Positions 27,387 through 34,289 of a DNA stretch of 64,000 nucleotides are shown one piece after another. The stretch is from Blastococcus sp. URHD0036. GTDB lineage: Bacteria; Actinomycetota; Actinomycetes; Mycobacteriales; Geodermatophilaceae. The stretch's first letter is position 1. Each line of letters begins with the position of its first letter. A model generated the notes under the pieces. That model saw only the letters and a list, made by a program, of their open reading frames with translations, was not told the origin of the DNA and did no database searches. The position numbers and the translations under genes are program-made. The DNA lies in assembly GCF_000701365.1 (NCBI RefSeq), contig NZ_JNIK01000021.1, positions 124,001 through 188,000 on the forward strand, in the 5' to 3' direction.

Positions 27387-28611
27387 TCAAGCGGCGGCGA
27401 TGGCTGCGCCGGTATTGGTGTGCCAGGCAGTTGCCTCGTCGTAGCGGGCGTGGTGGCGCAGGCAGCCGTGCAGGATGCTGACGAGCCGGTTGGCCAGGGC
27501 CCGCAAGGCCTGGTGGTGGGAGGCGCCGCGGTCGCGCTGGCGGTCGTAGTAGGCCCGCGCTCCGGGTGAGACGCCGAGTGCGGTGAACGCCTGGCGGTAG
27601 AGGGCGTCGGCGAGCCGGCGGTTGCGCGTGTAGCGCGCCAGAACCAGCCGCTTGGTGCCCGAGGCGCGGGTGATCGAAGCCATCCCGGAGTAGTTCTTGC
27701 GGGCCTTGGGATCGGCGTAGCGGTGCGGGTCGTCTCCGAACTCGGCGAGCACCCGAGCGCCGAGGATCGGCCCGAGCCCGGGCTGGCTCAGGTAGATCTC
27801 AGCGTCCGGGTGCTGGCCAAAACCCGCCTCCACCTCGCCCTGCAGCACAGCGGTCTGGATGACCAGCGCGGTGATCACGGTGACCAGCGAGCGCACCGCG
27901 GCGGCGTAGGCGCCGACCACGCCGGGATGGGCTTCCAGTTGCGGAGCGCGCAGCGCGGTCTGGATGCGCTCGGCGGTGGGCTCGAGGTTGCGCTGCCGCC
28001 CGGCCCGCCGCAGCGAGGCCGCGATCTTGCTCTGCGAGAGACGGCGACCGGCCTCCGGTGCGGGGGCGATCGCCAGGATGGCCAGCGCGTCCCGACCAGC
28101 CAGTTCGTCGCCGAAGGCCGCCAGCGCGCCGGGATAAAACTCGCGCAGCATCGATCGCAGCGCATTAGTCTGCCGCTGCCTCGACCAGATCAGCGACTGG
28201 TGGGCGCGGGTGAGCACCTTGACGTGCTCGGCCAGCGCGGAATCGCCGGCCACCGGCCGGTGATGGGCCCGGTCCAGGCGGACGAGCTCGGCCAACACGT
28301 GCGCGTCGCCGGGGTCGCTCTTGGCGCCGGAGGTGCCGTGCCGTTCCCGATAGCGAGCGACCTGCAGCGGATTGATCGCATAGACCGTGTAGCCGGCGGC
28401 GACCAACGCACCGACCCCGGTCGGTCTCGACGCCGACGATGACCTGGTCAGCGTCGGCGTCCTCGGCGAGGTGATCGGCGATCAGGGCGTGCATCGCCGC
28501 CAGCCCCTCGACTCCTTCGGGCAGCCGCCGGCGGGCCAGCCGCCTGCCGTCCTCGTCGACGAGCTCGATGTCGTGATGGGCCTCGGCCCAGTCGTTCCGG
28601 ATGAACAGCAC
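27387..28611 (-). pseudogene. IS110-family transposase, frameshifted
   Basis: Two adjoining frames form one transposase. The N-terminal part (28611 to about 28415) has NDWAEAHHDIELVDEDG and VETDRG, carrying the first Asp and the Glu of the DEDD RuvC-like site; the C-terminal part (from about 28412 to 27387) has YAINPLQVARYRERHG, the DPGDAH pair of Asp residues, and the transposase_20 domain with GLGPILGARVLAEFGD. The break is close to 28413, where the normal few codons between DRG and ALVAAGY are shortened out of frame. IS110 enzymes are not known to need programmed frameshifting, so it is probably inactive. Confidence 0.85.
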
Positions 28612-28855
28612 CGTCAGCGGCCTCCTCCGGTCCGGGGCATCACCAGTCCGAACACTGGAGGAGAAGGCTGCGGCTACCTAATGGATCAGTGCTCGTGTGG
28701 CACGCCATCCCACCGGCCATCCGCTTCTCCTCGCGCAACGGCGGCGGGGGCACGGTCTAAGCGTGGGCCTCAAAGATCGGACCCAGGACACGCAGTGCTC
28801 ACCCGCCGGCGGCTCGGACACCCGGATCCTGCTGGAGATCACCGGATGCAGCCCC
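28612..28855 (-). ncRNA. Candidate IS110 bridge RNA region
   Basis: The non-coding IS end upstream of the transposase, read on the minus strand. It contains GAGGCCCACGCTTAGAC (complement of 28755-28771), which copies the target palindrome and IS junction GGCCCAC-TTAGAC at 27354-27367 apart from an inserted GC. It is enclosed by GCGTG...CACGC arms, with TGTCC, also present in the target, in the 5' side of the loop. This is the expected make-up of a target-binding loop. Confidence 0.45.
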
Positions 28856-28856
28856 A

Positions 28857-28866
28857 TTAGGGACAG
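28857..28866 (+). repeat. Island palindrome m, right half
   Basis: TTAGGGACAG directly outside the IS; completes the palindrome begun at 27344. The 110 bases from here to the lipoprotein start show no other feature. Confidence 0.6.
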
Positions 28867-28976
28867 GTCGAACCCGGTGGGCTCATGTGGTTACGACGAT
28901 CGGCGAGCGGTTCACAGGACTGAGCGCAACCGCCAGTTAGTAGACGGCGGCGTCCGCTCTGCGCTGGAATCCTCGC

Positions 28977-29876
28977 GTGCGACGCAGCGATCGGCTCAGG
29001 TGCGCAAAGCCGCCCGGTGCCCGGGCGGTCCGAGGACTGACCGCAGTGACGGCGCTGGTGCTGGGCCTCGGGGGGTGTGCCGGACCGTCCACCGAGGACG
29101 CCGCGCCTGTCACCAGCGGGCCGCTCACCGACGGGTTCGACATCGAGCCGAGCTCGAGCCTGCTCGGGGCGGTGTTCCCGATGCCCTACCCGTATGGCGG
29201 TGAGGGCCACCAGGCGATTCTCCGTGTCGATGGAGACGTCGAGCGTGTCTTAGAGGGCTACGTCCAGCAGGCGGAGGGCCTCGGCTATCTGTTCGATGTG
29301 GAGTACAACCGTCCGGAGGGGCAGCGGTGCAGCCGCCAGTACAGCTCGCTTCCGGCCGACTACCCGGAAGGCTGCAGCGCCTACGGCGCCATCCCCGATG
29401 ATCTGGGACAAGACCGCGTGAGACTGGGTCTGCAGGGCCTAGTTGAACCGGACGGCCAGGGCTACATCACCCTCAGCATCGGTCTGTACTCCAACGACGC
29501 GCCGGACTTCTCACCAGTCCCGGACGGCCCGGTGGCGCATGTTTCCGACGATGAGCTCGCTCCCGAGCTCAATCCGTCGACGGACGATCCGCCCGTCCAC
29601 CTCGTGGAGGGCAGCACTTCGATGATCGATCCGCTCCCGTCCACCTGTGCGACCGGCGGCTACGTTGCGGTGCTCCAGGTGACTGGCGAGCTCACCCGGG
29701 TCCTGCGTGGATACGAGGACCAGTTCAGCAACGCCGGCTTCACCGGCAGTTATGAATTGATCGAGCTCGGCGACGGGCTGATCGTCGCGACCGAGGCGGC
29801 TGGTGGGGGCACCATGACCGCGGTCGGTGTGCCGGGTGACCCCTCGTACGTGCTGGTCGAGCGCTGCAACGACTGA
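28977..29876 (+). CDS. Predicted lipoprotein of unknown function (299 aa)
   Basis: Family not recognised. The N-terminus is a signal peptide of the lipoprotein type: basic stretch, hydrophobic core (LTAVTALVLGLG) and lipobox GLGGC, with lipidation expected at the Cys near residue 34. The mature part seems to contain two related halves, each with a V-x-GE/D-V/L-x-R-VLxGY element (VDGDVERVLEGYVQQ and VTGELTRVLRGYEDQ), so it may be an internal duplication. GTG 28977 is the start used; the ribosome site is weak. It stands alone between island palindromes. Confidence 0.7.
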   Translation: MRRSDRLRCAKPPGARAVRGLTAVTALVLGLGGCAGPSTEDAAPVTSGPLTDGFDIEPSSSLLGAVFPMPYPYGGEGHQAILRVDGDVERVLEGYVQQAEGLGYLFDVEYNRPEGQRCSRQYSSLPADYPEGCSAYGAIPDDLGQDRVRLGLQGLVEPDGQGYITLSIGLYSNDAPDFSPVPDGPVAHVSDDELAPELNPSTDDPPVHLVEGSTSMIDPLPSTCATGGYVAVLQVTGELTRVLRGYEDQFSNAGFTGSYELIELGDGLIVATEAAGGGTMTAVGVPGDPSYVLVERCND

Positions 29877-30011
29877 AGTTCGACGCCGGGACCAGCGGGC
29901 CGGTCCGGGTGTCCGGATCAAGAGGCGTGCACTGTGACGAGGCCGCTTGGTCCGGGACACACCGATTGGCTCGCCCACTGTCGACCCGGTCCCTAAGTGC
30001 CGCCGACGGTG

Positions 30012-30040
30012 GCGTCCCTGAGCGGCCCACTCAAGGACAC
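30012..30040 (+). repeat. Island palindrome d
   Basis: Subtype I, plus orientation (GCGTCCCTGAGCGGCCCACT then CAAGGACAC). A partial extra copy (GTCCCTAAGTG) abuts at 29990-30000. It ends 7 bases before the start of mini-protein copy B. Confidence 0.8.
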
Positions 30041-30047
30041 TCCTTCG

Positions 30048-30266
30048 GTGCCCCACCCGGTGATGTGTGCCTTCTGTGGTGACTCCGTTAAGACTGCTGA
30101 TCCTGACCCCTGCGCGCTGATCGTGGTCACGAACTGGCGAAGTCCAGAGGATGGGCAGCAGGAGCAACAGTTCTTCGCGCATGCGGCGTGCGTGCTGACC
30201 CGCCTCCATCCGGAGGTCGCTGCGGAGGCCGCCGTCCTACATCCCGGCAACGAACTGAGCTCGTAG
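30048..30266 (+). CDS. Cys/His mini-protein, copy B (72 aa)
   Basis: Nearly identical to 26062-26280 in inverted orientation; differences include Glu to Lys after DSV, Glu to Gly in SPEDGQQ and Phe to Leu in TRLHPE. The CAFC and HAAC pairs are kept. Both copies being intact suggests recent duplication or selection. GTG 30048 corresponds exactly to the start used for copy A. Function unknown. Confidence 0.7.
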   Translation: MPHPVMCAFCGDSVKTADPDPCALIVVTNWRSPEDGQQEQQFFAHAACVLTRLHPEVAAEAAVLHPGNELSS

Positions 30267-30274
30267 CAGTGAGG

Positions 30275-30303
30275 GTCGCCCTGAGCGGCCCATTTGGGGA
30301 CAG
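30275..30303 (+). repeat. Island palindrome e
   Basis: Subtype I, plus orientation (CCCTGAGCGGCCCATTTGGG, continuing GACAG). It closes the duplicated mini-protein unit on the right. Confidence 0.8.
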
Positions 30304-30361
30304 GTGGTCCGCGCCAGTCGGCGCAGTCCTTCGACTGGGGTTGTTTAAGCGTTGAGTCGCG

Positions 30362-31024
30362 TCAGAGCCGGTCGCTGCCCGAGTCTCCGCCCAGTGCTCG
30401 GGCGAAGATCACCCCGACGGCGAGCGGAGCGACTCCGAGCCTGACGGTAATCAAGAAGACGCCAGCCACCCCGGCGAGCGACAGCCCATCGGAGGCCAGC
30501 AAGGCCCATGACATCGCGAACAGCGGCACGGTCACCACTCCGGTGTTGAGCGCAGCAGACGTGCGCGCTCGGCCGTCGTGACCACCGAAGATCAGGCCCG
30601 CAACGACAGCGGGGACGAAGGTGAACAGCCAGTGGAAGATGGGGATAATCGCGCCGAAGGCAATGGTGGACAGCGCAGCGGAGTAAAGCGCATTCCAGAT
30701 CAATGCCGCGGCGGCCAACACCGTTAGCACCAGCCACAACCAGAACGCGACGCCTCGCAGCCGCAGGCTGGACGAACGCCAGGTGAGGATGACAGCTGTC
30801 GCCATGCAAGCGACCGTCATCGCCAACACGAACACCCATAAAGCTGCAGGAACGTCTTCAATTAACCAGCCGCCAGCTGATCCCGCCCAAACTGGCGACG
30901 GCCACTGCAGCAGGCCCAGGATCGTCGCTGCTGAACCCAGTGCCGTGATCGCAGCCACCGGCACACGCAGAAGTCCCGGAGCCCCCGGTGGCATCGGCGG
31001 CGGAGGCGGGGCGGCCGGGAACAC
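30362..31024 (-). CDS. Polytopic membrane protein of unknown function (220 aa)
   Basis: Family not recognised. A Pro-rich N-terminus (MFPAAPPPPPMPPGAPG) is followed by about six hydrophobic segments: VPVAAITALGSAATILGLL, DVPAALWVFVLAMTVACMAT, GVAFWLWLVLTVLAAAALIW, IIPIFHWLFTFVPAVVAGLI, VVTVPLFAMSWALLA, and VFLITVRLGVAPLAVGVIF. The proline-rich cytosolic start is common in actinobacterial membrane proteins of unknown role. It is a lone gene between palindromes e and f. Confidence 0.65.
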   Translation of the reverse strand: MFPAAPPPPPMPPGAPGLLRVPVAAITALGSAATILGLLQWPSPVWAGSAGGWLIEDVPAALWVFVLAMTVACMATAVILTWRSSSLRLRGVAFWLWLVLTVLAAAALIWNALYSAALSTIAFGAIIPIFHWLFTFVPAVVAGLIFGGHDGRARTSAALNTGVVTVPLFAMSWALLASDGLSLAGVAGVFLITVRLGVAPLAVGVIFARALGGDSGSDRL

Positions 31025-31063
31025 GCTGAGGACTCTGTCGCACGCGAGCGGCGAAGCGCGACT

Positions 31064-31084
31064 GCGTCCCCCATTTGGGGACGC
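31064..31084 (+). repeat. Island palindrome f (shortened)
   Basis: Arms GCGTCCCC (31064-31071) and GGGGACGC (31077-31084) are perfect; it lacks the GAGCGGC centre of the other copies, as if internally deleted. Confidence 0.65.
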
Positions 31085-31126
31085 CTGAGGACCGAAGGGT
31101 CGTCAAGGCAAGCGAGACTTGCTCCT

Positions 31127-31153
31127 GACTCTGAGCGGCCCACTATGAGACAC
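31127..31153 (+). repeat. Island palindrome g
   Basis: Subtype I, plus orientation (CTGAGCGGCCCACTATGAGA, then CAC). It lies 42 bases before the next gene. Confidence 0.75.
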
Positions 31154-31194
31154 CTCGCGAACCTGCCGAGGGGCTGTCCCGGCAGACTCCGTCC

Positions 31195-31698
31195 ATGCCG
31201 GCGTGGGAGATCGCCTTGTCGTACACGAAGGTCCTCGTCTGGCCTCTTCTGCTGATGCTGTTCCTCTTCGCCTATCGCAGGGAGATCCGTACGCGCCTCG
31301 GTGAAGGGGACATAGAAGTGCCCACTCCCCTGGGCGCCGTGAGGCTCAGCCAGCGCCAGCGGGAGTTGGCCACGATCGCTCTGAGTCCGGAGAAGCCGGA
31401 AGGCGAACGGCGGGAGGCCCTTACCGCGCTCCTGAACGAGGCGGCCGAGGTCGGGCGCCGGCGCGGAGTAGCTGGAGACGAGACGGTCGTACTCCGCCTG
31501 GACTGGATCGGCGAACTGCCGCAGTTCAAGAAGGCGCCCGACGCGGCGAACTACAGGTCGTCGATGGAAGGGCACGAGCGCGCTATAGGCAAAGCAGAGG
31601 TGCAGGCGCGGGACGCTCGTAACGCGGGGAACGAGCAGCTGGCGGAGGCGTTCGAGAGGGAAGCTGCTCGTCTGCGCGAGTCCGCTGAAGAACTCTAG
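31195..31698 (+). CDS. Single-pass membrane protein with coiled-coil tail (167 aa)
   Basis: Family not recognised. One N-terminal membrane helix (residues about 10-24, VLVWPLLLMLFLFAY) is followed by a charged cytosolic part. Residues about 50-90 and 125-165 are predicted helical and heptad-like (ALTALLNEAAEVGRRR; NAGNEQLAEAFEREAARLRE). ATG 31195 is the start; the upstream ribosome site is weak. The layout resembles small membrane-tethered adaptors, but no function can be given. Confidence 0.6.
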   Translation: MPAWEIALSYTKVLVWPLLLMLFLFAYRREIRTRLGEGDIEVPTPLGAVRLSQRQRELATIALSPEKPEGERREALTALLNEAAEVGRRRGVAGDETVVLRLDWIGELPQFKKAPDAANYRSSMEGHERAIGKAEVQARDARNAGNEQLAEAFEREAARLRESAEEL

Positions 31699-32097
31699 GG
31701 CCCGTCGCGCAAGTTTCAGCTGCAGCTGCCCATCCGGACGTGCGGTACCGCGCCATGCAGATCGCAGCCGCCACGAATTGAGGGAGCACCAGCGCACCAC
31801 CGCGGCGATTGCTGTCGTGCGTCGGAGACGGGCGCAGGCTGCAGGAGGGGGCACGAGCAGCAAGCCAGACCCCACCAGCCGCTGCTGAATTCCCTCGTGT
31901 AGTTGTTTCCACCAAGCGAGACGACGCGGCTCGCGGTCACCAAGGCGAGGACGGCGACCGCGGATGAGAGCACGAAGACCTCACCACAGCGACGAGATCG
32001 CGGACCCTCGGTCGCGGCCCAAGACCTCTCACGTGGGAATCATCGGCTCTGAGCTCCTGCCCCTAAAGCTGCTGTCGAGCTGGATGACTCGCGCGCA
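31699..32097. other. 399-bp gap with a possible decayed membrane gene
   Basis: No intact gene is clear. Three minus-strand frames in this stretch each carry one hydrophobic piece, which could be the remains of one gene broken by two frameshifts (see 31716-31973). Confidence 0.4.
31716..31973 (-). pseudogene. Possible broken small membrane-protein gene
   Basis: GTG 31973 has GAGGT upstream and starts a credible hydrophobic segment (MLSSAVAVLALVTASRVV) followed by NNYTREFSSGWWGL. After that this frame becomes Cys/Pro-rich, while the other two minus frames show GLLLVPPPAACARL and ALVLPQFVAAAICMARY. The pattern suggests frameshift decay, but chance is possible. Confidence 0.25.
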
Positions 32098-32126
32098 CTG
32101 TCGGCCGGCCGGCCACTATGGGGCAC
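32098..32126 (+). repeat. Island palindrome h (diverged)
   Basis: CTGTCGGCCGGCCGGCCACT, then ATGGGGCAC; shares the GGCC(C)ACTATG core with copy g. It ends 3 bases after the DUF6188-like gene. Confidence 0.6.
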
Positions 32127-32129
32127 CTC

Positions 32130-32525
32130 TTATCGGTCGGCGGTCCAGATGGCTAGTTCCCCGCCGGGTGTGCAGACGACCTTCTCGCCCTGCCGACCGT
32201 CGTAGGACCACGCCTCGTAGTCCGGGTCGCTCGCGCACCAGACGGTCGCGTCACCCAGCGTGAAGGACAGTCGCCCGCTCGGGCCGATTTCCACTGCAGT
32301 CACTTCGGTGCTCAGTAGCGGCAGAAGCAGCGTGACCCCGTCGAGGGAGTACGGCCGGACGAGAGCAGCGTCGCCGATAGAGACGCCGATCGTGGACCAC
32401 AGGGAGACCGTCGAGTGGGTGAAGCGGAGCTGGGCGTCGCCGACGCCCAAGCAGAGTTGGTCGAGGGACTGTCCGAGCAACTCCTGAGCGAGTGCGGTGG
32501 CGTGCGCGACATCGTCCGTACGCAT
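32130..32525 (-). CDS. DUF6188-like protein (131 aa)
   Basis: A small soluble beta-rich protein. The N-terminal LAQELLGQSLDQLCLGVGDA, the central VTAVEIGPSGRLSFTLGDATVW, and the closing DPDYEAWSYDGRQG and VVCTPGGELAIW match the actinobacterial DUF6188 pattern as I know it; the family name should be treated as likely rather than certain. ATG 32525 is used. Members often occur in mobile or polymorphic-toxin surroundings as possible immunity proteins, but no toxin is seen here. It is divergent from 32607 across palindrome i. Confidence 0.6.
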   Translation of the reverse strand: MRTDDVAHATALAQELLGQSLDQLCLGVGDAQLRFTHSTVSLWSTIGVSIGDAALVRPYSLDGVTLLLPLLSTEVTAVEIGPSGRLSFTLGDATVWCASDPDYEAWSYDGRQGEKVVCTPGGELAIWTADR

Positions 32526-32553
32526 CGTCGGACGGTAGCGCTGCCTGTCGTGG

Positions 32554-32582
32554 GTGTCCTTGAGCGGCCCACTTGGGGACAG
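32554..32582 (+). repeat. Island palindrome i
   Basis: Subtype I, plus orientation (GTGTCCTTGAGCGGCCCACT, then TGGGGACAG), between the divergent starts at 32525 and 32607. Confidence 0.8.
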
Positions 32583-32606
32583 CCCTGTGGGAACTAGCCT
32601 CTCGCT

Positions 32607-32867
32607 GTGGCGAGAGGCAAGGTCAAGATCGAACTGCCGTCGGACGTGGCCCTCGTTCTCTTCGAATGGGTGGAACGTCAGGCTGACCAAGATTGGGTGC
32701 AACTGCCGGATGCGCACTCTGGCGAGCTTGGGGCGCTCGGCGTTCTCGCCGGAGCGCTAGAGAGCAAGCTGGTGGAGCCCTTCGCGGCGGACTACGGCCA
32801 GTTGGTCGAGGCCGCCCGGCATCGATTGGCCGACCAATACGGGATCGGACCGAACGGCGGGGAGTAG
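32607..32867 (+). CDS. Small protein of unknown function (86 aa)
   Basis: Family not recognised. An acidic, helical 86-aa protein (KIELPSDVALVLFEWVERQ; LGVLAGALESKLVEPF; EAARHRLADQYG) without membrane segments. Start GTG 32607. It lies alone between palindromes i and j, divergent from the DUF6188-like gene, so a functional pair is possible but unproven. Confidence 0.6.
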   Translation: MARGKVKIELPSDVALVLFEWVERQADQDWVQLPDAHSGELGALGVLAGALESKLVEPFAADYGQLVEAARHRLADQYGIGPNGGE

Positions 32868-32880
32868 GTGTCGGCGGCAT

Positions 32881-32908
32881 GTGTCCCTTAGGCCGCCTTC
32901 AGGGACAC
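32881..32908 (-). repeat. Island palindrome j (subtype II)
   Basis: Arms GTGTCCCT (32881-32888) and AGGGACAC (32901-32908). On the minus strand it begins GTGTCCCTGAAGGCGGC, identical to palindrome a at the other end of the cargo. It marks the boundary between cargo and the excision genes. Confidence 0.8.
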
Positions 32909-33089
32909 CCCCGCGACCTCGCGCTGGCCACGCGACCGAGGCCTTGACGAGCTGTCCCCCGCAAAGCCGCGACCGGGGAGAGCCACGACTGGAGATCTTC
33001 AAGATCACGACGCCACACACCTCTTGCACCGTCGGGTCTCGCATCTCGTTGTGACGAGAAACTGGAGGCTCGGCAGGACCCTCAGCGGC

Positions 33090-33626
33090 ATGGGCAGCAA
33101 AGGGACGGCGGACTACCGACGGCGGCGCAAGGAGGCTGAGCGCCGACGCCGCCAGAAGGCGGAGCTGACGCAGAGTGAACCCAAGCAATCGGACGCGGCC
33201 ATCAGCAGGGGGCTCTCTCTCGGACGACGCGACGCGGCGACCGACTGCGCCTGGTGCGACGGACCGATCACCCCGCGCAGACGCGGGCCGATCCCGAAGT
33301 GGTGCTCGGCCACTTGCCGGCACCGCGCCTGGGAGCAGACCCGGGCCGCCGCCTCCGGCCGGTCCGCCGTGCAGGTGGTCGAGCGGCGCGTTGAGGTCCT
33401 CGTTCCCGCTACACCGGCACGCCGGGACTGGCCGGCCCTGCTCGCCGAGCTCGCCCGCCAGATCGACGACGGCCGCATCTACGACCGCGACCTGATCGAC
33501 CTGTCCAACGCCCTCGGCACCGTCCTCAAGGCGTACCGCCGCCGCCCCCATGTGGTAAGTGGCTCCATCAACTCCCAGCGCCAGGCAAGAGCCCGGCAAG
33601 AAGCCCGCCAGGGGCGGGTCGGCTGA
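33090..33626 (+). CDS. Zn-ribbon protein of the element (178 aa)
   Basis: Family not named. ATG 33090 gives a very basic N-terminus (DYRRRRKEAERRRRQKAEL), then a Cys4 motif CAWCDGPI...KWCSATCRHRAWEQ (about residues 52-80), as in many actinobacterial integrative-element proteins, then a helical C-terminal part. It may bind DNA and take part in replication or regulation of the element. It lies upstream of the excisionase and in the same direction, 147 bases apart. Confidence 0.65.
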   Translation: MGSKGTADYRRRRKEAERRRRQKAELTQSEPKQSDAAISRGLSLGRRDAATDCAWCDGPITPRRRGPIPKWCSATCRHRAWEQTRAAASGRSAVQVVERRVEVLVPATPARRDWPALLAELARQIDDGRIYDRDLIDLSNALGTVLKAYRRRPHVVSGSINSQRQARARQEARQGRVG

Positions 33627-33773
33627 GCGCCGACCGCGCCGGCGAACTGCAGCTCAACTGGAGAAGCGCTCGCACGCTGGAGATCGGCTGGATTGGTTGA
33701 CCGGCGTTGGCCGCCGTCATCGACAACTCCGGGCCCCGACGCAGCCCGATGCAACCGCCTCAGGAGGACCCAG

Positions 33774-33983
33774 ATGCCGCACGCCGACGAGCCCCGCTTC
33801 GGGAACGACCTCATGACTCTCGCGGAGACCGCGGCCTACCTGCGCACCCCGGTCGCCACCGTGCGCTACTGGCGGCACCTCGGCATCGGACCGGCCGGCT
33901 TCCGGCTCGGTCGGCGCGTCATCTACCGGCGAGCTGAAGTGGACCGCTGGCTCTGCCAACGGCAAGCCACCGACGGCCAATGA
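33774..33983 (+). CDS. xis: Excisionase-like helix-turn-helix protein
   Basis: A 69-aa protein of the MerR/HTH_17 excisionase family: LMTLAETAAYLRTPVATVRYW is the winged-helix DNA-reading part, and GFRLGRRVIYRRAEVDRWL the wing and closing helix. ATG 33774 has AGGAGG at 33762-33767. Such proteins bend attachment-site DNA and direct the integrase toward excision. Its place next to the right attachment site and opposite the integrase on the circular form fits this role. Confidence 0.85.
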   Translation: MPHADEPRFGNDLMTLAETAAYLRTPVATVRYWRHLGIGPAGFRLGRRVIYRRAEVDRWLCQRQATDGQ

Positions 33984-34289
33984 GAGGGCGACTCCCCCGG
34001 CCCTGGACCTACCGTGCGGACGACCTGCTCCGAGCAGCCCCCGCCTGGGCCTGACAGGCATGCCGGCGCCCATCAGCTTGAGGACCGCTGGTCCGGCGGT
34101 CGGCAGAAGCCGCGCCCCCAGTCCCGGGCGGGGTGGCAGGTCGAAGCAAGGCACCGCGGCCCCTGCCAGTCCGCAAAAAGTCCGCAACTCGTCCGCGGAT
34201 CGCCAACCATGCCAATTCAAGGTCAACAGCAAAAGGCCAGCTCAAGACCCATATCCGTGCTCGACCACGACGACTCAACGGCAGGGCAA
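33984..34289. other. 306-bp gap holding right-end arm-type sites
   Basis: No gene. It contains AGTCCGCAA at 34168-34176, AGTCCGCAAC at 34179-34188 and CGTCCGCGG at 34190-34198, an 11-bp-spaced series equal to the pair at the left end, and is otherwise featureless up to the attachment site. Confidence 0.55.

Larger units (their letters stand above)
27362..28860 (-). mobile_element. IS110-family insertion sequence inside an island palindrome
   Basis: About 1.5 kb. Joining the bases left of 27366 to those right of 28860 restores a complete island palindrome (GAGCGGCCCACTTAG then GGACAG), so the borders are near 27362-27365 and 28857-28860, with TTAG at both edges. One transposase frame ends 25 bases from one edge; the other edge has about 250 non-coding bases upstream of the transposase, the layout of the IS110 group in which that end encodes the bridge RNA. 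Confidence 0.75.

Noticed and set aside
28405-28425. Programmed frameshift in the IS110 transposase
   Set aside because: No slippery run precedes the junction, conserved codons appear to be missing, and this IS family normally uses a single frame.
32130-32867. Toxin-antitoxin pair
   Set aside because: The two genes are divergent, neither has a toxin or antitoxin fold that I recognise, and they are separated by a palindrome rather than coupled.
22989-32908. CRISPR array made of the palindromic repeats
   Set aside because: Spacing is gene-sized (0.1-3 kb), orientation varies, sequences diverge, and no cas genes are present.
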